A DNA stretch of 64,000 bases from CBDDLJ01 sp965230635 (lineage in GTDB: Bacteria; Pseudomonadota; Gammaproteobacteria; UBA1113): NCBI GenBank assembly GCA_965230635.1, contig CBDDLJ010000012.1:1-64000 (forward strand), given 5' to 3'. Shown in pieces: positions 19,601-27,282 of the stretch. The notes beneath the pieces were generated by a model that saw only the letters and a program-made list of their open reading frames with translations, was not told the origin of the DNA and did no database searches. The position numbers were made by a program, and so were the translations under genes. Numbering within the stretch: position 1 is the stretch's first letter; each line of letters starts with the position of its first letter.

Positions 19601-20532
19601 AGGTATTGGTATTCCTTCGGGATGAGAAAGTGGCTGGAGTTGTTCGAGGCGAGCTGGCGAGCGGCGCCGTTGCGCATTGGCCACCAACCTCAGAATTGGT
19701 GGAGGCGGTATGGGCGTTACTTCGGGATGAGAAAGTAGGTGGATATGTTCGCAGCAAGCTGGCGAGCGACGCCGTTGCGCATTGGTCATCCACCCCAGAA
19801 TGGATGGAGGCGGTATTGGTGTTCCTTCAGGATGAGCAAGTGGATAGCCGTGTTCGCGGCGATCTGGCGAGCGGCGCCGGTGCGCATTGGCCACCAACCT
19901 CAGAATGGGTGGAGGCGGTATGGGCGTTCCTTCGGGATGAGAAAGTAGATGTATATGTTCGCGGCCAGCTGGCGAGCAGCACCGTTGCGCATTGGTCACC
20001 CACCCCAGAATGGGTGGAGGCAGTATTGACGTTATTTCGGGATGAGAAAGTAGATGAATATGTTCGAGGCACGCTGGCGACAAGCGTAATTCAACAATTG
20101 CCCAAGTGGCCAAATAAAGCCCAGGCCTTTCTAGACAGTTTATTTGTCAAAGACAGTGTTATGTATAGCATATTACATGATATCGATATCCCCGTGCATT
20201 TACTATTGCCTTTGTATAAGAAGGCTCATGATAAGGGTCGCCAGTATATTAGGGAGCGATTAATAAAACATGGTGTCTTAGTGTATGAGCAAGCCGGCAC
20301 TGTGCTGGTGACGCAAGAAGGACAAACAGAAAAATTAACATTACCGCCATCTATTATCCAACAAATCCAGAAAGCTCTGCAACCTTATCGAATAAATGTT
20401 GACAATTCAGTAAGCACGATTTCTAAGTTAAATTTATTTTCTCAAAAATTAATGCGTTTTTTTTCTTCAAAACATAATGAAAAGAGCAATCAGCAAACAA
20501 GCCGCAGTCATATCAGACGGGTTATGCAATGA
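13653..20532 (+). pseudogene. NACHT-ankyrin giant with 14 tandem 35-aa repeats, three frameshifts
   Basis: Four open pieces in alternating frames (13653-14924, about 14857-15081, 15017-15610, 15724-20532) read as one protein of about 2290 residues. The breaks are an extra base in a T-run (about 14917-14921), one indel near 15045 and one base short in an A-run before a TAG (about 15602-15607). The first piece starts with the family cassette (SKIHAKL) and is helical and unrecognised. Near 15690 a junction TYGEAISHSPVTLLLPS, then NINITIKDSF, matches the same place in the intact paralogue. The last piece (1602 codons) has ankyrin repeats (about residues 175-350), a canonical NACHT (P-loop GAAGVGKTT near 466; Walker B LLLFDGLDE near 558), the STAND motif FLHLSFQEFLAA and the repeat array. 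The 15724 start is TTG without a clear ribosome-binding site, so independent translation is doubtful. It may be a pseudogene, or intact if the homopolymer indels are sequencing errors. Confidence 0.7.
18589..20058 (+). repeat. 14 tandem 105-bp repeats coding for 35-aa HEAT-like units
   Basis: The unit runs from YVR through LASGAVAHWS and TPEWVEAV to FLRDEKVD, exactly 105 bases, and is repeated 14 times without a single indel. A fifteenth degenerate start (YVRGTLATSV) follows at 20059. Units differ at few positions (WSPT or WPPT; TPE or TSE; LRDEKVD or LQDEQVD), and much of each unit is identical at DNA level, which points to recent expansion or homogenisation. Two helices per unit and the position after a NACHT module suggest a solenoid sensor like the HEAT repeats of the paralogues. 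Long open frames on both strands here are by-products of the repeat. Confidence 0.9.
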
Positions 20533-20666
20533 GGAAGGTATTATTATAAATTGGCAATTGAACATGCTAAGCTAAAAATAGTTAAAAAATAGAATATGTA
20601 AAACTGTGATTACCAAGCGATTTTGTCGTAATACGATACCAGCATTATTTACAACAGTCAAAGGTT

Positions 20667-20963
20667 TTAAGTGACTAACCTACAGTCAGTTTTAGATTTT
20701 GACACCCTGAGGGCGCTGGTATTCATGTTTTCTCTAAGCCATATTCCACGAATGCCACTGGGGCTAAGTTCAATATTGTAGTGAGTTTTCAGTTGTGCGG
20801 AGACTTGTACCAGTCCCAAATGTGAGTTATCTAATGAGAACTCAATGACCATTTTTTCAAGGTGTTTACCCGTTCTATTTTTATGATCACGGTTCACTTT
20901 GAAGGTACATTTTAAAGCCTGTGTTCCTTTTTCTTTGAGCAAGCGTTTATTGATCAAATCCAA
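20667..20963 (-). pseudogene. IS481-type transposase N-terminal fragment
   Basis: The 98 residues match the helix-turn-helix region of IS481/IS3-like transposases: KNRTGKHLEKMVIEFSLDN, VSAQLKTHYNIELSPSGIRG, IWLRENMNT. The family normally continues for about 250 more residues with a DDE catalytic domain. Here the frame stops soon after the HTH, so it is a truncated relic. It sits 26 bp beyond the 3' end of the unknown minus-strand gene at 20990-21823 and is the first of four decayed insertion sequences in this segment. The 134 bp between the NACHT gene and this fragment show nothing recognisable. Confidence 0.65.
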
Positions 20964-20989
20964 ATCAAGCCTGCTCTTTTTCTCTCTGC

Positions 20990-21823
20990 TTATGGGGTCT
21001 TGCCAAATGTCATAAGAGAGGATTCTGTATGATGCTCAGTTTTTAAGTGCTCTGCTTGGATTTTATCCTTGTAATTACTAAGTTCTCCGACAATCTTATC
21101 GTATTCAACCTCTTCGAGCCGATTTTTAATACTCAATCGTTTTATACCCGCCAAAGCATTATCTGCTATTGCTTCACTTTCAAATGGATCGCCAACCGGT
21201 ACAACACCGTCTGTAGAAATTACCCACCCACCTGGAACTCGAACTTTATTATAGCGCTTATCTGAAAACTCTTTTAGCTCATCCTTCATGATTGCTAATT
21301 GATTCAAACCTCTTTTTAATAGGTTAAAAGCGTTTTGGTAATGGCTTTTCACTTGCTTTACATCCCCTCTTTTTTCTGCGAGCTGTGCAAATTCAACAAA
21401 AACTGATGTCCCTAAAGCAACTACGACTGGGTAGGTATCAATTGCTGTACAACCAATAATTTTAGCGTACCCCATGGCGTCATTTGTGATGGTCACCAAA
21501 GGGCGTAACAGCCATTCATCATTTTCAGAATTTAGATATTGTTCATATTGTGTTTGTAGCGTATTACTTTTAACGATAAAGTCATTTCTCGCTACTAGAT
21601 ATGCTGATGCATTAGGGACGTATTTCATATAATTCATTATTTGAACTACATAATTAATAATTAAGTCTAATTTTTTTGACAATACGGTATTTTCTTCGTC
21701 AAGATCACTAAAAAGCCTCTGTACCGCAGCAGACGCTATTCCTGATGCTAACCCACTAATAATGCTCGATACAATTATTGCACCCCATGCTTTGCTATCA
21801 AATTTAACATCATCTTTTAACAT
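20990..21823 (-). CDS. Unknown protein with N-terminal membrane-like segment (277 aa)
   Basis: I do not recognise the family. The start chosen is the ATG at 21823, eight bases after GGAGGG; an upstream in-frame start at 21883 lacks a ribosome-binding site. Residues about 13-35 (WGAIIVSSIISGLASGIASA) form a Gly/Ala/Ser-rich hydrophobic helix. Next come helical segments with heptad-like character (KKLDLIINYVVQIMNYMKYV), a central hydrophobic stretch (TYPVVVALGTSVFVEFAQLA) and a charged C-terminus. A helical bundle with a glycine-zipper-like hydrophobic hairpin could be a pore-forming or membrane-associated toxin, but this is only a guess from composition. It lies alone between insertion-sequence remnants, so it may be recently acquired. 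It is intact, with no overlap with neighbours. Confidence 0.6.
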   Translation of the reverse strand: MLKDDVKFDSKAWGAIIVSSIISGLASGIASAAVQRLFSDLDEENTVLSKKLDLIINYVVQIMNYMKYVPNASAYLVARNDFIVKSNTLQTQYEQYLNSENDEWLLRPLVTITNDAMGYAKIIGCTAIDTYPVVVALGTSVFVEFAQLAEKRGDVKQVKSHYQNAFNLLKRGLNQLAIMKDELKEFSDKRYNKVRVPGGWVISTDGVVPVGDPFESEAIADNALAGIKRLSIKNRLEEVEYDKIVGELSNYKDKIQAEHLKTEHHTESSLMTFGKTP

Positions 21824-22021
21824 TACTATGCCCTCCAATGTTTCATAATATACCAACGTTAAAAATGCTTTTCCATAACACAATTAGCATAATCATCTTT
21901 AATTTTATAAAGTAGCGAGTTAAAAGTCAATCGATATCATCATCGTCGTAGCACAATATAAATGTCTCTTCTAGTTGTCGATACTCAAGGATTTAATCTA
22001 CCGACTAATGGAGGGAAGTAA

Positions 22022-22190
22022 ATGGGGGTATTGTCAATGAGTGATCGAGAACGAAAGCTTAAATCCATACTGGAGTGGTTAAAGTTTAGCCGCTGCACAT
22101 TGAAAGAAGTGGCTCGTCGCATGAAAGTAAGCTACCGGCAAACGAAGCGTATTTGGAAGTGATACCGCGAACAAGAAGACGCTTGTAGTC
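22022..22190 (+). pseudogene. ISNCY (IS1202-like) transposase N-terminal fragment
   Basis: The translation contains ILEWLKFSRCTLKEVARRMK and VSYRQTKRIWK, then a TGA in place of the expected basic codon, then YREQEDACL. This HTH with LSYRQ.KRI and YREEG is characteristic of ISNCY/IS1202-group transposases. Only about 55 codons survive before the sequence switches to an IS630-type element, so the rest was lost or replaced. The 197 bp before it (21824-22021) carry nothing recognisable. Confidence 0.6.
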
Positions 22191-22232
22191 ATTTTAGTTG
22201 GTAGGAAAATATTGCCAAGGGTGTGATTATTA

Positions 22233-22798
22233 TGGGCTTACGGTGCAATTGAGCTTAAAAATATTAGCAAAACGGTTACCGATACCTACGAAACCATTAA
22301 TACTGAAGCAGTCAGTATTTTTTTTCAAAAACTTCGTGAACAATATCCTATCAAGTTAAAATTACACCTTGTACTTTGAGCAACTGTAGTAATTTTTAAC
22401 GTTATTGCTACAATCCCAAGCAGGCTTGGGAGGGTGGAATTGAAGCGGTAAATCACCTTAGGACTTGATCCTGTAAATGAGATCCAGCTCTTTTCCACCC
22501 ATTTTGTTTGTAAAGACCGAACGCTATCTGAGGCCTCATTTTAGATCAATCTGGTTATCATCGTTCACCTAATTTAAAAAAAGCTGCTAAAAAACTCAAC
22601 ATACACTTACATTATTTGCCTCCCTACAGTCCAAATTTAAACCCGATAGAACGACGGTGGAAAGTAATGAATGAGCATGTTAGAGATAATAAGTTTTTTA
22701 ACTCAGCAAAAGATTTTAGGTCCAGTATATCGAATTTTTTCGAAAAAACATTGCCCGAAATTAACGATAATTTTCAAAAGTTAAATCATGCACATTGA
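22233..22798 (+). pseudogene. IS630-family transposase C-terminal half with an internal insertion
   Basis: The first block reads WAYGAIELKNISKTVTDTYE and INTEAVSIFFQKLREQYP, ending KLKLHLVL at about 22373. The second block resumes at 22544 as DQSGYHRSPNLKKAAKKLNI, then LHYLPPYSPNLNPIERRWK and continues to the stop at 22798. LPPYSPNLNPIE is the signature of the IS630 DDE domain. The family has no residues between these blocks, so the 170 bases between them are an insertion. The N-terminal half is missing and the left boundary abuts the ISNCY fragment. The right end is complete. Confidence 0.75.
22375..22543. other. About 170-bp insertion inside the IS630 relic
   Basis: These bases separate two codons that are adjacent in IS630 transposases (LHLVL and DQSGYH). 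The piece contains many stops in all frames, a GC-richer centre (CCCAAGCAGGCTTGGGAGGG, with a CCCAAGC/GCTTGGG hairpin) and a right end CTGAGGCCTCATTTTAG. I see no clear terminal inverted repeats and no certain target duplication, although T-rich bases flank both sides. It may be a decayed small mobile element or part of another insertion sequence. Confidence 0.45.
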
Positions 22799-22827
22799 CG
22801 AGTGATGGGTATATTGAATCATGTTGA

Positions 22828-23033
22828 TCAATTTGTATCAATCATTTTTTTCATGGATTCTTCCCTCAAATTAAAGATTTTAGCCTGATGTACAATCCGA
22901 TCTAACATGGCATCAGCAATGGTATGATCGCCAATATAATCATGCCAATGCTCTGTTGGTAACTGAGACACAATAATGATAGATCGTTAGTCATAATGGT
23001 CGTCAATGATTTTTAACAGGCCAGCTCGCCATT
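22828..23033 (-). pseudogene. IS21-type IstB ATPase C-terminal fragment
   Basis: On the minus strand the translation reads GLLKIIDDHYD, a stop, then RSIIIVSQLPTEHWHDYIGD and HTIADAMLDRIVHQAKIFNL, ending REESMKKMIDTN. The block SQLPxxHWHxxIGDxTxADAxLDR is diagnostic of the IstB/DnaC-like ATPase that helps IS21 transposition. Only the last 65 residues or so remain, with one in-frame stop, and IstA is absent. It is the fourth insertion-sequence family seen in 2.4 kb. Confidence 0.75.
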
Positions 23034-23071
23034 GTTATCACCAAGCGATTCTACTATGTAATCTCACTTTT

Positions 23072-23605
23072 CTATTCAAGTCGGCGTCTTTTGCTTTGGG
23101 AGGAGGTGCCTGTTGGTTCTTCAATAGGTGTTCGATCTCTTTTCCCAGCAATATAAGCAGGTTGAGAATACATGCTATTTCTAGTAAAACGATCTTCTGT
23201 TTTTTTTGATGTGGAAGATTGTCGAGTATCATTTATTTCATCTTCAGTTAGCTCTAAAGTAAGCTCTAATCTTTCATCTGAGCTTTGTGTAGTAGACCAA
23301 GAAGAACCAGAAGAACAAGACGGACACAGAAAATCAAAATAGTTATTGGTTTCATTTTCAAGTATATCAAAACATTTTTTTAGCAATGGGTGCCGATAGG
23401 TTAATTCTTTTTGTTCATTATTATAATATTTATCGTAATATTCTTTGCAAGCGTGATAGGTTGCCTCTTTTTCATTCATTTTTCCTTCCTGCATATTTTT
23501 GTCAATTTTTGTTAGCAGATAAAATGGTGTTACACAGACTGTTCTAATAGCACTTTTTTCTAGTTTTACAAATTCATCGTAAACTCTAGGAATATTAAGT
23601 GGCAT
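23072..23605 (-). CDS. Unknown 177-aa protein with C-terminal KRRR motif, coupled to the leucine operon
   Basis: The family is not recognised. The start ATG at 23605 has a very strong ribosome-binding site (AAGGAGGAG) located in the last codons of the HMG-CoA lyase gene, and the two frames overlap by 11 bases, so the gene is probably translated from the same message. The N-terminal half is helical and charged (KLEKSAIRTVCV, KMNEKEATYHACKEYYDKYY). The centre has a PSCSSGSSWS stretch and an acidic run (ERLELTLELTEDEIND). The C-terminus is disordered-looking and ends in SQSKRRRLE, resembling a monopartite nuclear localisation signal. No enzyme motif is visible, and metabolic genes rarely carry such tails. 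It may be an effector placed downstream of the operon by chance; IS21 debris lies just beyond its end. Confidence 0.65.
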   Translation of the reverse strand: MPLNIPRVYDEFVKLEKSAIRTVCVTPFYLLTKIDKNMQEGKMNEKEATYHACKEYYDKYYNNEQKELTYRHPLLKKCFDILENETNNYFDFLCPSCSSGSSWSTTQSSDERLELTLELTEDEINDTRQSSTSKKTEDRFTRNSMYSQPAYIAGKRDRTPIEEPTGTSSQSKRRRLE

Positions 23606-24503
23606 GATAACTCCTCCTTGCTTTAGCTACTTGCGATTGTGTTTCACGTTTTAGTTTTTGGCATATGCTGTCATCGATTTTCAATAGTTTGTCAAGATCT
23701 ATATTTGTTTTAATATTTAATCCTTGTAACATATACACAACATCTTCAGTAGCAACATTTCCGGTGCTACCTTTTGCATAAGGACAACCGCCTAAACCAG
23801 CAACGGATGCGTCAAATACTTTTATCTTAAAGTGTAATGACATTAATATGTTAGCTAAAGCCTGCCCAAAAGTATTATGAAAATGCATGGCAATTTTGTC
23901 AACCGAAGATTTCATTTGCAATAATGTTAATAAACGATAGACATCTCCCGGTGAGGCAATTCCAATCGTATCTCCCAAAGAAACTTCATAGCAACCTAAC
24001 TCTAATAATTTATTAGTCAAGTAAATGATTTTTTGCTCATCAACTTTTCCTTGATAGGGACAACCAAAGACACAGGATAAATAACCACGAATTTTTATTC
24101 CTGCAGATGTTGCTAACATAGTTACTTGACGGATGCGTTCTAGGCTTTCAGCAATAGAACAATTTGTATTTTTTTGTGCAAAAGCATCCGATACGGCTGC
24201 AAAAACACAAATTTCTTTAACACCAACAGCTAAAGCTTGCCGCATACCATATGCATTCGGCACTAGCGCTGAATAGCTAATATGTTGATGTTTCTGTATA
24301 CCAGTATAGACTTCTTTACTATCTGTCATTTGAGGCACCCATTTAGGATTGACAAAACTGGTTGTTTCTATTCGTGTCAATCCTGTTGTTGATAGCTGAT
24401 CGATCAATGCAACTTTATCTGTTGTATTAAGCAAGCAAGGTTCGTTTTGCAAGCCATCACGAGGACCAACTTCAACAATAGTGACTTGCTCAGGAAATTG
24501 CAT
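23595..24503 (-). CDS. mvaB: Hydroxymethylglutaryl-CoA lyase
   Basis: This enzyme cleaves HMG-CoA to acetoacetate and acetyl-CoA, the last step of leucine degradation. The 302 residues have the usual family length. Visible motifs are VTIVEVGPRDGLQNE at the N-terminus (metal-binding and catalytic residues), TRIETTSFV, MHFHNTFGQALAN (metal-ligand histidines) and GLGGCPYAKGSTGNVATED, which carries the catalytic Cys loop. The TIM-barrel DRE-metallolyase fold follows from these. It starts two bases after the stop of the carboxylase alpha gene and overlaps the next small gene by 11 bases. An equivalent name in Pseudomonas is liuE. Confidence 0.95.
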   Translation of the reverse strand: MQFPEQVTIVEVGPRDGLQNEPCLLNTTDKVALIDQLSTTGLTRIETTSFVNPKWVPQMTDSKEVYTGIQKHQHISYSALVPNAYGMRQALAVGVKEICVFAAVSDAFAQKNTNCSIAESLERIRQVTMLATSAGIKIRGYLSCVFGCPYQGKVDEQKIIYLTNKLLELGCYEVSLGDTIGIASPGDVYRLLTLLQMKSSVDKIAMHFHNTFGQALANILMSLHFKIKVFDASVAGLGGCPYAKGSTGNVATEDVVYMLQGLNIKTNIDLDKLLKIDDSICQKLKRETQSQVAKARRSYHAT

Positions 24504-24505
24504 TT

Positions 24506-26497
24506 TTATTCCTCCATAAGCACTAATTCTGTCCCTTCTTTAATGAAGTCACCTTGCACACAAAGAACAGAAGAAACTTTACCACCGTAAGGTGCTATGA
24601 CAACATGTTCCATTTTCATGGCTTCTAGCGTTAGTATTTTTTCACCTTTATTGATGGTGTTGCCTGGTTGGATAAACAAGTTAGTTACAGTGCCGGGCAT
24701 TGGTGCTATAATTTTGTTATTAGCAGGTTCTGTTTGATCATTGTTTGTAAGTGACTTATTAATAATGACTTCATATTGTTCCCCATAATGCCAAATAATT
24801 AATCTATCTTGCTCTGTATGTACGAAGGATTCAAGTTTTTTTCCATTATGAGTAGCTTTTATCCAGCCTGATGAAAAGATTACATTGTGAAATTGACAGA
24901 TTTCATCATCTATGGTGATGCAATAACTATTCGTATCATTTTGTAATAGCGTTAATTGGTAATCTGTGTTGTCAATGTTAAAGTCGATGGTTTCAGTTGG
25001 TTTAAAGTTCAAACGCCAATGAGAAAGCGTTGCCCAAGGGGAGTTTTCATCTTGTTGATGGCAATAATAAGCTTTTGTTTGCAGATGGCATTGAAACAAT
25101 CGGCATAAAGCGATAAAGGCAAGTGTTTCATTATTTATTTTGGTTTTTATTTGTAATTCAGGATGCTCGTCAAGAAATAAGGTGTAAATTTTTCCTTCTT
25201 GAAACAGTCGGTGTTTTATTATCTTGCTAAGATAACAGCAATTGGTTTTAACTCCAACTATAAAACAGTGATTGATTGCTTGTTGTAGTCTAGCTAACGC
25301 TTGTTGTCTAGTGTTACCGGCACAAATAATTTTAGCTAATAGTGGATCATAATAAGGAGTAATGGTATCGTTCTGTTTTATGCCTACATCACAACGTACC
25401 ATAGCAGTTTCTTCAGGAAATTGGCAAAGATTTAAATGACCAATAGAGGGAAGAAATTGATTATTAGGATCTTCGGCATAAAGCCTTACTTCAATCGCAT
25501 GACCTGTTATTTCTAATTGTTTTTGATTTAAAGGCAAGGGTTGATTATTAGCGACACGTATTTGCCATTCTACTAGATCTTGTCCAGTAATAAATTCAGT
25601 TACAGGGTGCTCAACTTGTAAGCGTGTGTTCATTTCCATAAAGTAGAATGTATCATCATTAGTTAATAGAAATTCAACAGTGCCTGCACCGACATAATTA
25701 ATGGCTTTGGCAATATCAATCGCTGCGTCTCCCATTTTTTTTCTAATGGTTGGGCTTAAATGTGGGGCAGGGGACTCTTCTATTACTTTTTGATAGCGTC
25801 TTTGAGTTGAACAGTCACGTTCAAACAAATGAACATGGTTCCCATGTTGATCAGAAAATAGCTGTATTTCAATGTGTCTAGGATTTTCTAAGTATTTTTC
25901 AATAATCATATGATCATTGGCAAAGCTAGATTTGGCTTCACGTTTTGCTGAGGCAAGTGCCAGTTTAAAATCTTTCTGATCTGTAACTAAACGCATGCCT
26001 TTGCCACCACCGCCTGCAGCAGCTTTTAGCAAAATAGGATAGCCAATCTTCTCTGCTTCTTTTAATAGATTTTTTTCCTCTTGATTGTCACCGTGATAAC
26101 CGGGCAACAAAGGAACTGCGGTGGATTCTAATATTTTTTTTGATTTGGCTTTATCTCCCATAATTTTTATTGCCTCAACATGAGGGCCAATGTATATAAT
26201 ATTAGCTTGTTTACAAGCTTGTGCAAACTCAGCATTTTCTGACAAAAATCCATAGCCAGGATGTATGGCATCTACTTTTAATTTTTTAGCTAGCGCAATG
26301 ATTTTATCAATGGCTAAATAGCTTTGTTTGCTTTCAGCATCACCAATACAGTAGGCTTCATCTGCTAACGTAACGTGCAAGGCATTGGGCTCTGCTGAAG
26401 AAAATAAAGCAATACTTTTTATTCCTAATTTCTTGCAAGTTTTAATGATACGACTTGCGATTTCACCTCTATTGCTAATTAATATACTGTTTATCAT
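24506..26497 (-). CDS. liuD: Methylcrotonyl-CoA carboxylase, biotin-containing alpha subunit
   Basis: This protein carboxylates biotin with ATP and bicarbonate and presents it to the beta subunit, converting 3-methylcrotonyl-CoA to 3-methylglutaconyl-CoA. The ATG at 26497 shares ATGA with the stop of the upstream hydratase; a TTG 12 bases earlier is possible but less likely. The 663 residues hold a biotin carboxylase domain (HPGYGFLSENAEFAQ; ATP-grasp AAGGGGKGMR; EMNTRLQVEHPVTE), a linker/BT region and a C-terminal biotinyl domain with EAMKMEH, whose Lys (about 628) is biotinylated. Propionyl- and acetyl-CoA carboxylase alpha subunits are similar, but the neighbours settle the substrate. Confidence 0.93.
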   Translation of the reverse strand: MINSILISNRGEIASRIIKTCKKLGIKSIALFSSAEPNALHVTLADEAYCIGDAESKQSYLAIDKIIALAKKLKVDAIHPGYGFLSENAEFAQACKQANIIYIGPHVEAIKIMGDKAKSKKILESTAVPLLPGYHGDNQEEKNLLKEAEKIGYPILLKAAAGGGGKGMRLVTDQKDFKLALASAKREAKSSFANDHMIIEKYLENPRHIEIQLFSDQHGNHVHLFERDCSTQRRYQKVIEESPAPHLSPTIRKKMGDAAIDIAKAINYVGAGTVEFLLTNDDTFYFMEMNTRLQVEHPVTEFITGQDLVEWQIRVANNQPLPLNQKQLEITGHAIEVRLYAEDPNNQFLPSIGHLNLCQFPEETAMVRCDVGIKQNDTITPYYDPLLAKIICAGNTRQQALARLQQAINHCFIVGVKTNCCYLSKIIKHRLFQEGKIYTLFLDEHPELQIKTKINNETLAFIALCRLFQCHLQTKAYYCHQQDENSPWATLSHWRLNFKPTETIDFNIDNTDYQLTLLQNDTNSYCITIDDEICQFHNVIFSSGWIKATHNGKKLESFVHTEQDRLIIWHYGEQYEVIINKSLTNNDQTEPANNKIIAPMPGTVTNLFIQPGNTINKGEKILTLEAMKMEHVVIAPYGGKVSSVLCVQGDFIKEGTELVLMEE

Positions 26498-27279
26498 GAG
26501 CTTATCCAATTTGGCCTGCGTTTTTCAAGAAAAGCTTGTAATCCTTCTTGTCCTTCTTTAGACACACGGATTTCAGCTATCATTTTGCAGGTTTCTTGTT
26601 GCAAGATTGCTTGATCAGTAGCAGTTTCAGTTAAGGTTATTAACTGTTTCACTTTTTCTAATGCCGCTGGACTATTGTTGAGGATTTTTTTTGTCAAAAC
26701 CAATGCGAAATCATACAGTTTGTCAGTATCGGTTATTTCATGTAATAGGCCCATAGCAAGTGCTTTTTCTGCTGAAAATGTTTCAGCGGTAGTAAAATAA
26801 CGCTGCATTTGCCGTGCCGGGACAGTTTGGCTTATATAGGGTGCAATTACAGCAGGAATTAATCCTAATTTCACTTCAGAAAAACAAAAAGTAGCAGAAC
26901 GAGCCGCAATGGCTATATCGCAACAGGCGATTAAACCAATACCGCCTCCAAATGTTGCTCCGTTGATTATGGCGATAGTGGGTTTAGGAAAATATTTTAA
27001 GCGTTGTAGTAAGGTAGCTAATTGTTTCGCATCAGAGAAGTTTTCTTCTTCTGTATACTGTTTCATTTTTTGCATCCAGCGCAGATCAGCGCCTGCAGAG
27101 AAATTTTTACCTTGTGCCGAGAGGAGCAAAACCCGTATGTTTTCATCTTTAGCGCAGTTATCTAAAGCTTGGATTAATTCAGCGATCATTCTTTCATCAA
27201 AAGCATTATGTTTTTCTGGGCGTGCTAGAATTATATTTGCAACATGTCTTGTGGGATATTCAATTGAAATAGTTAACAT
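26494..27279 (-). CDS. liuC: Methylglutaconyl-CoA hydratase (enoyl-CoA hydratase family)
   Basis: It hydrates 3-methylglutaconyl-CoA to HMG-CoA, between the carboxylase and the lyase. The crotonase fold is shown by NIILARPEKHNAFDERM, the oxyanion-hole segment GKNFSAGADLRWMQKM and GATFGGGIGLIACCDIAIA. The 261 residues match the family's length. It begins 3 bases downstream of the beta-subunit stop and overlaps the alpha-subunit start by four bases. The general enoyl-CoA hydratase assignment is certain from motifs; the specific substrate follows from its place between the two carboxylase genes. Confidence 0.9.
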   Translation of the reverse strand: MLTISIEYPTRHVANIILARPEKHNAFDERMIAELIQALDNCAKDENIRVLLLSAQGKNFSAGADLRWMQKMKQYTEEENFSDAKQLATLLQRLKYFPKPTIAIINGATFGGGIGLIACCDIAIAARSATFCFSEVKLGLIPAVIAPYISQTVPARQMQRYFTTAETFSAEKALAMGLLHEITDTDKLYDFALVLTKKILNNSPAALEKVKQLITLTETATDQAILQQETCKMIAEIRVSKEGQEGLQAFLEKRRPNWISS

Positions 27280-27282
27280 AAC

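Noticed and set aside
18129..20113. Several long open frames on both strands over the 105-bp repeats (up to 282 codons)
   Set aside because: They are by-products of a repeat whose length is a multiple of three; they show the same periodic peptide, have no ribosome-binding sites and lie inside the large NACHT frame.
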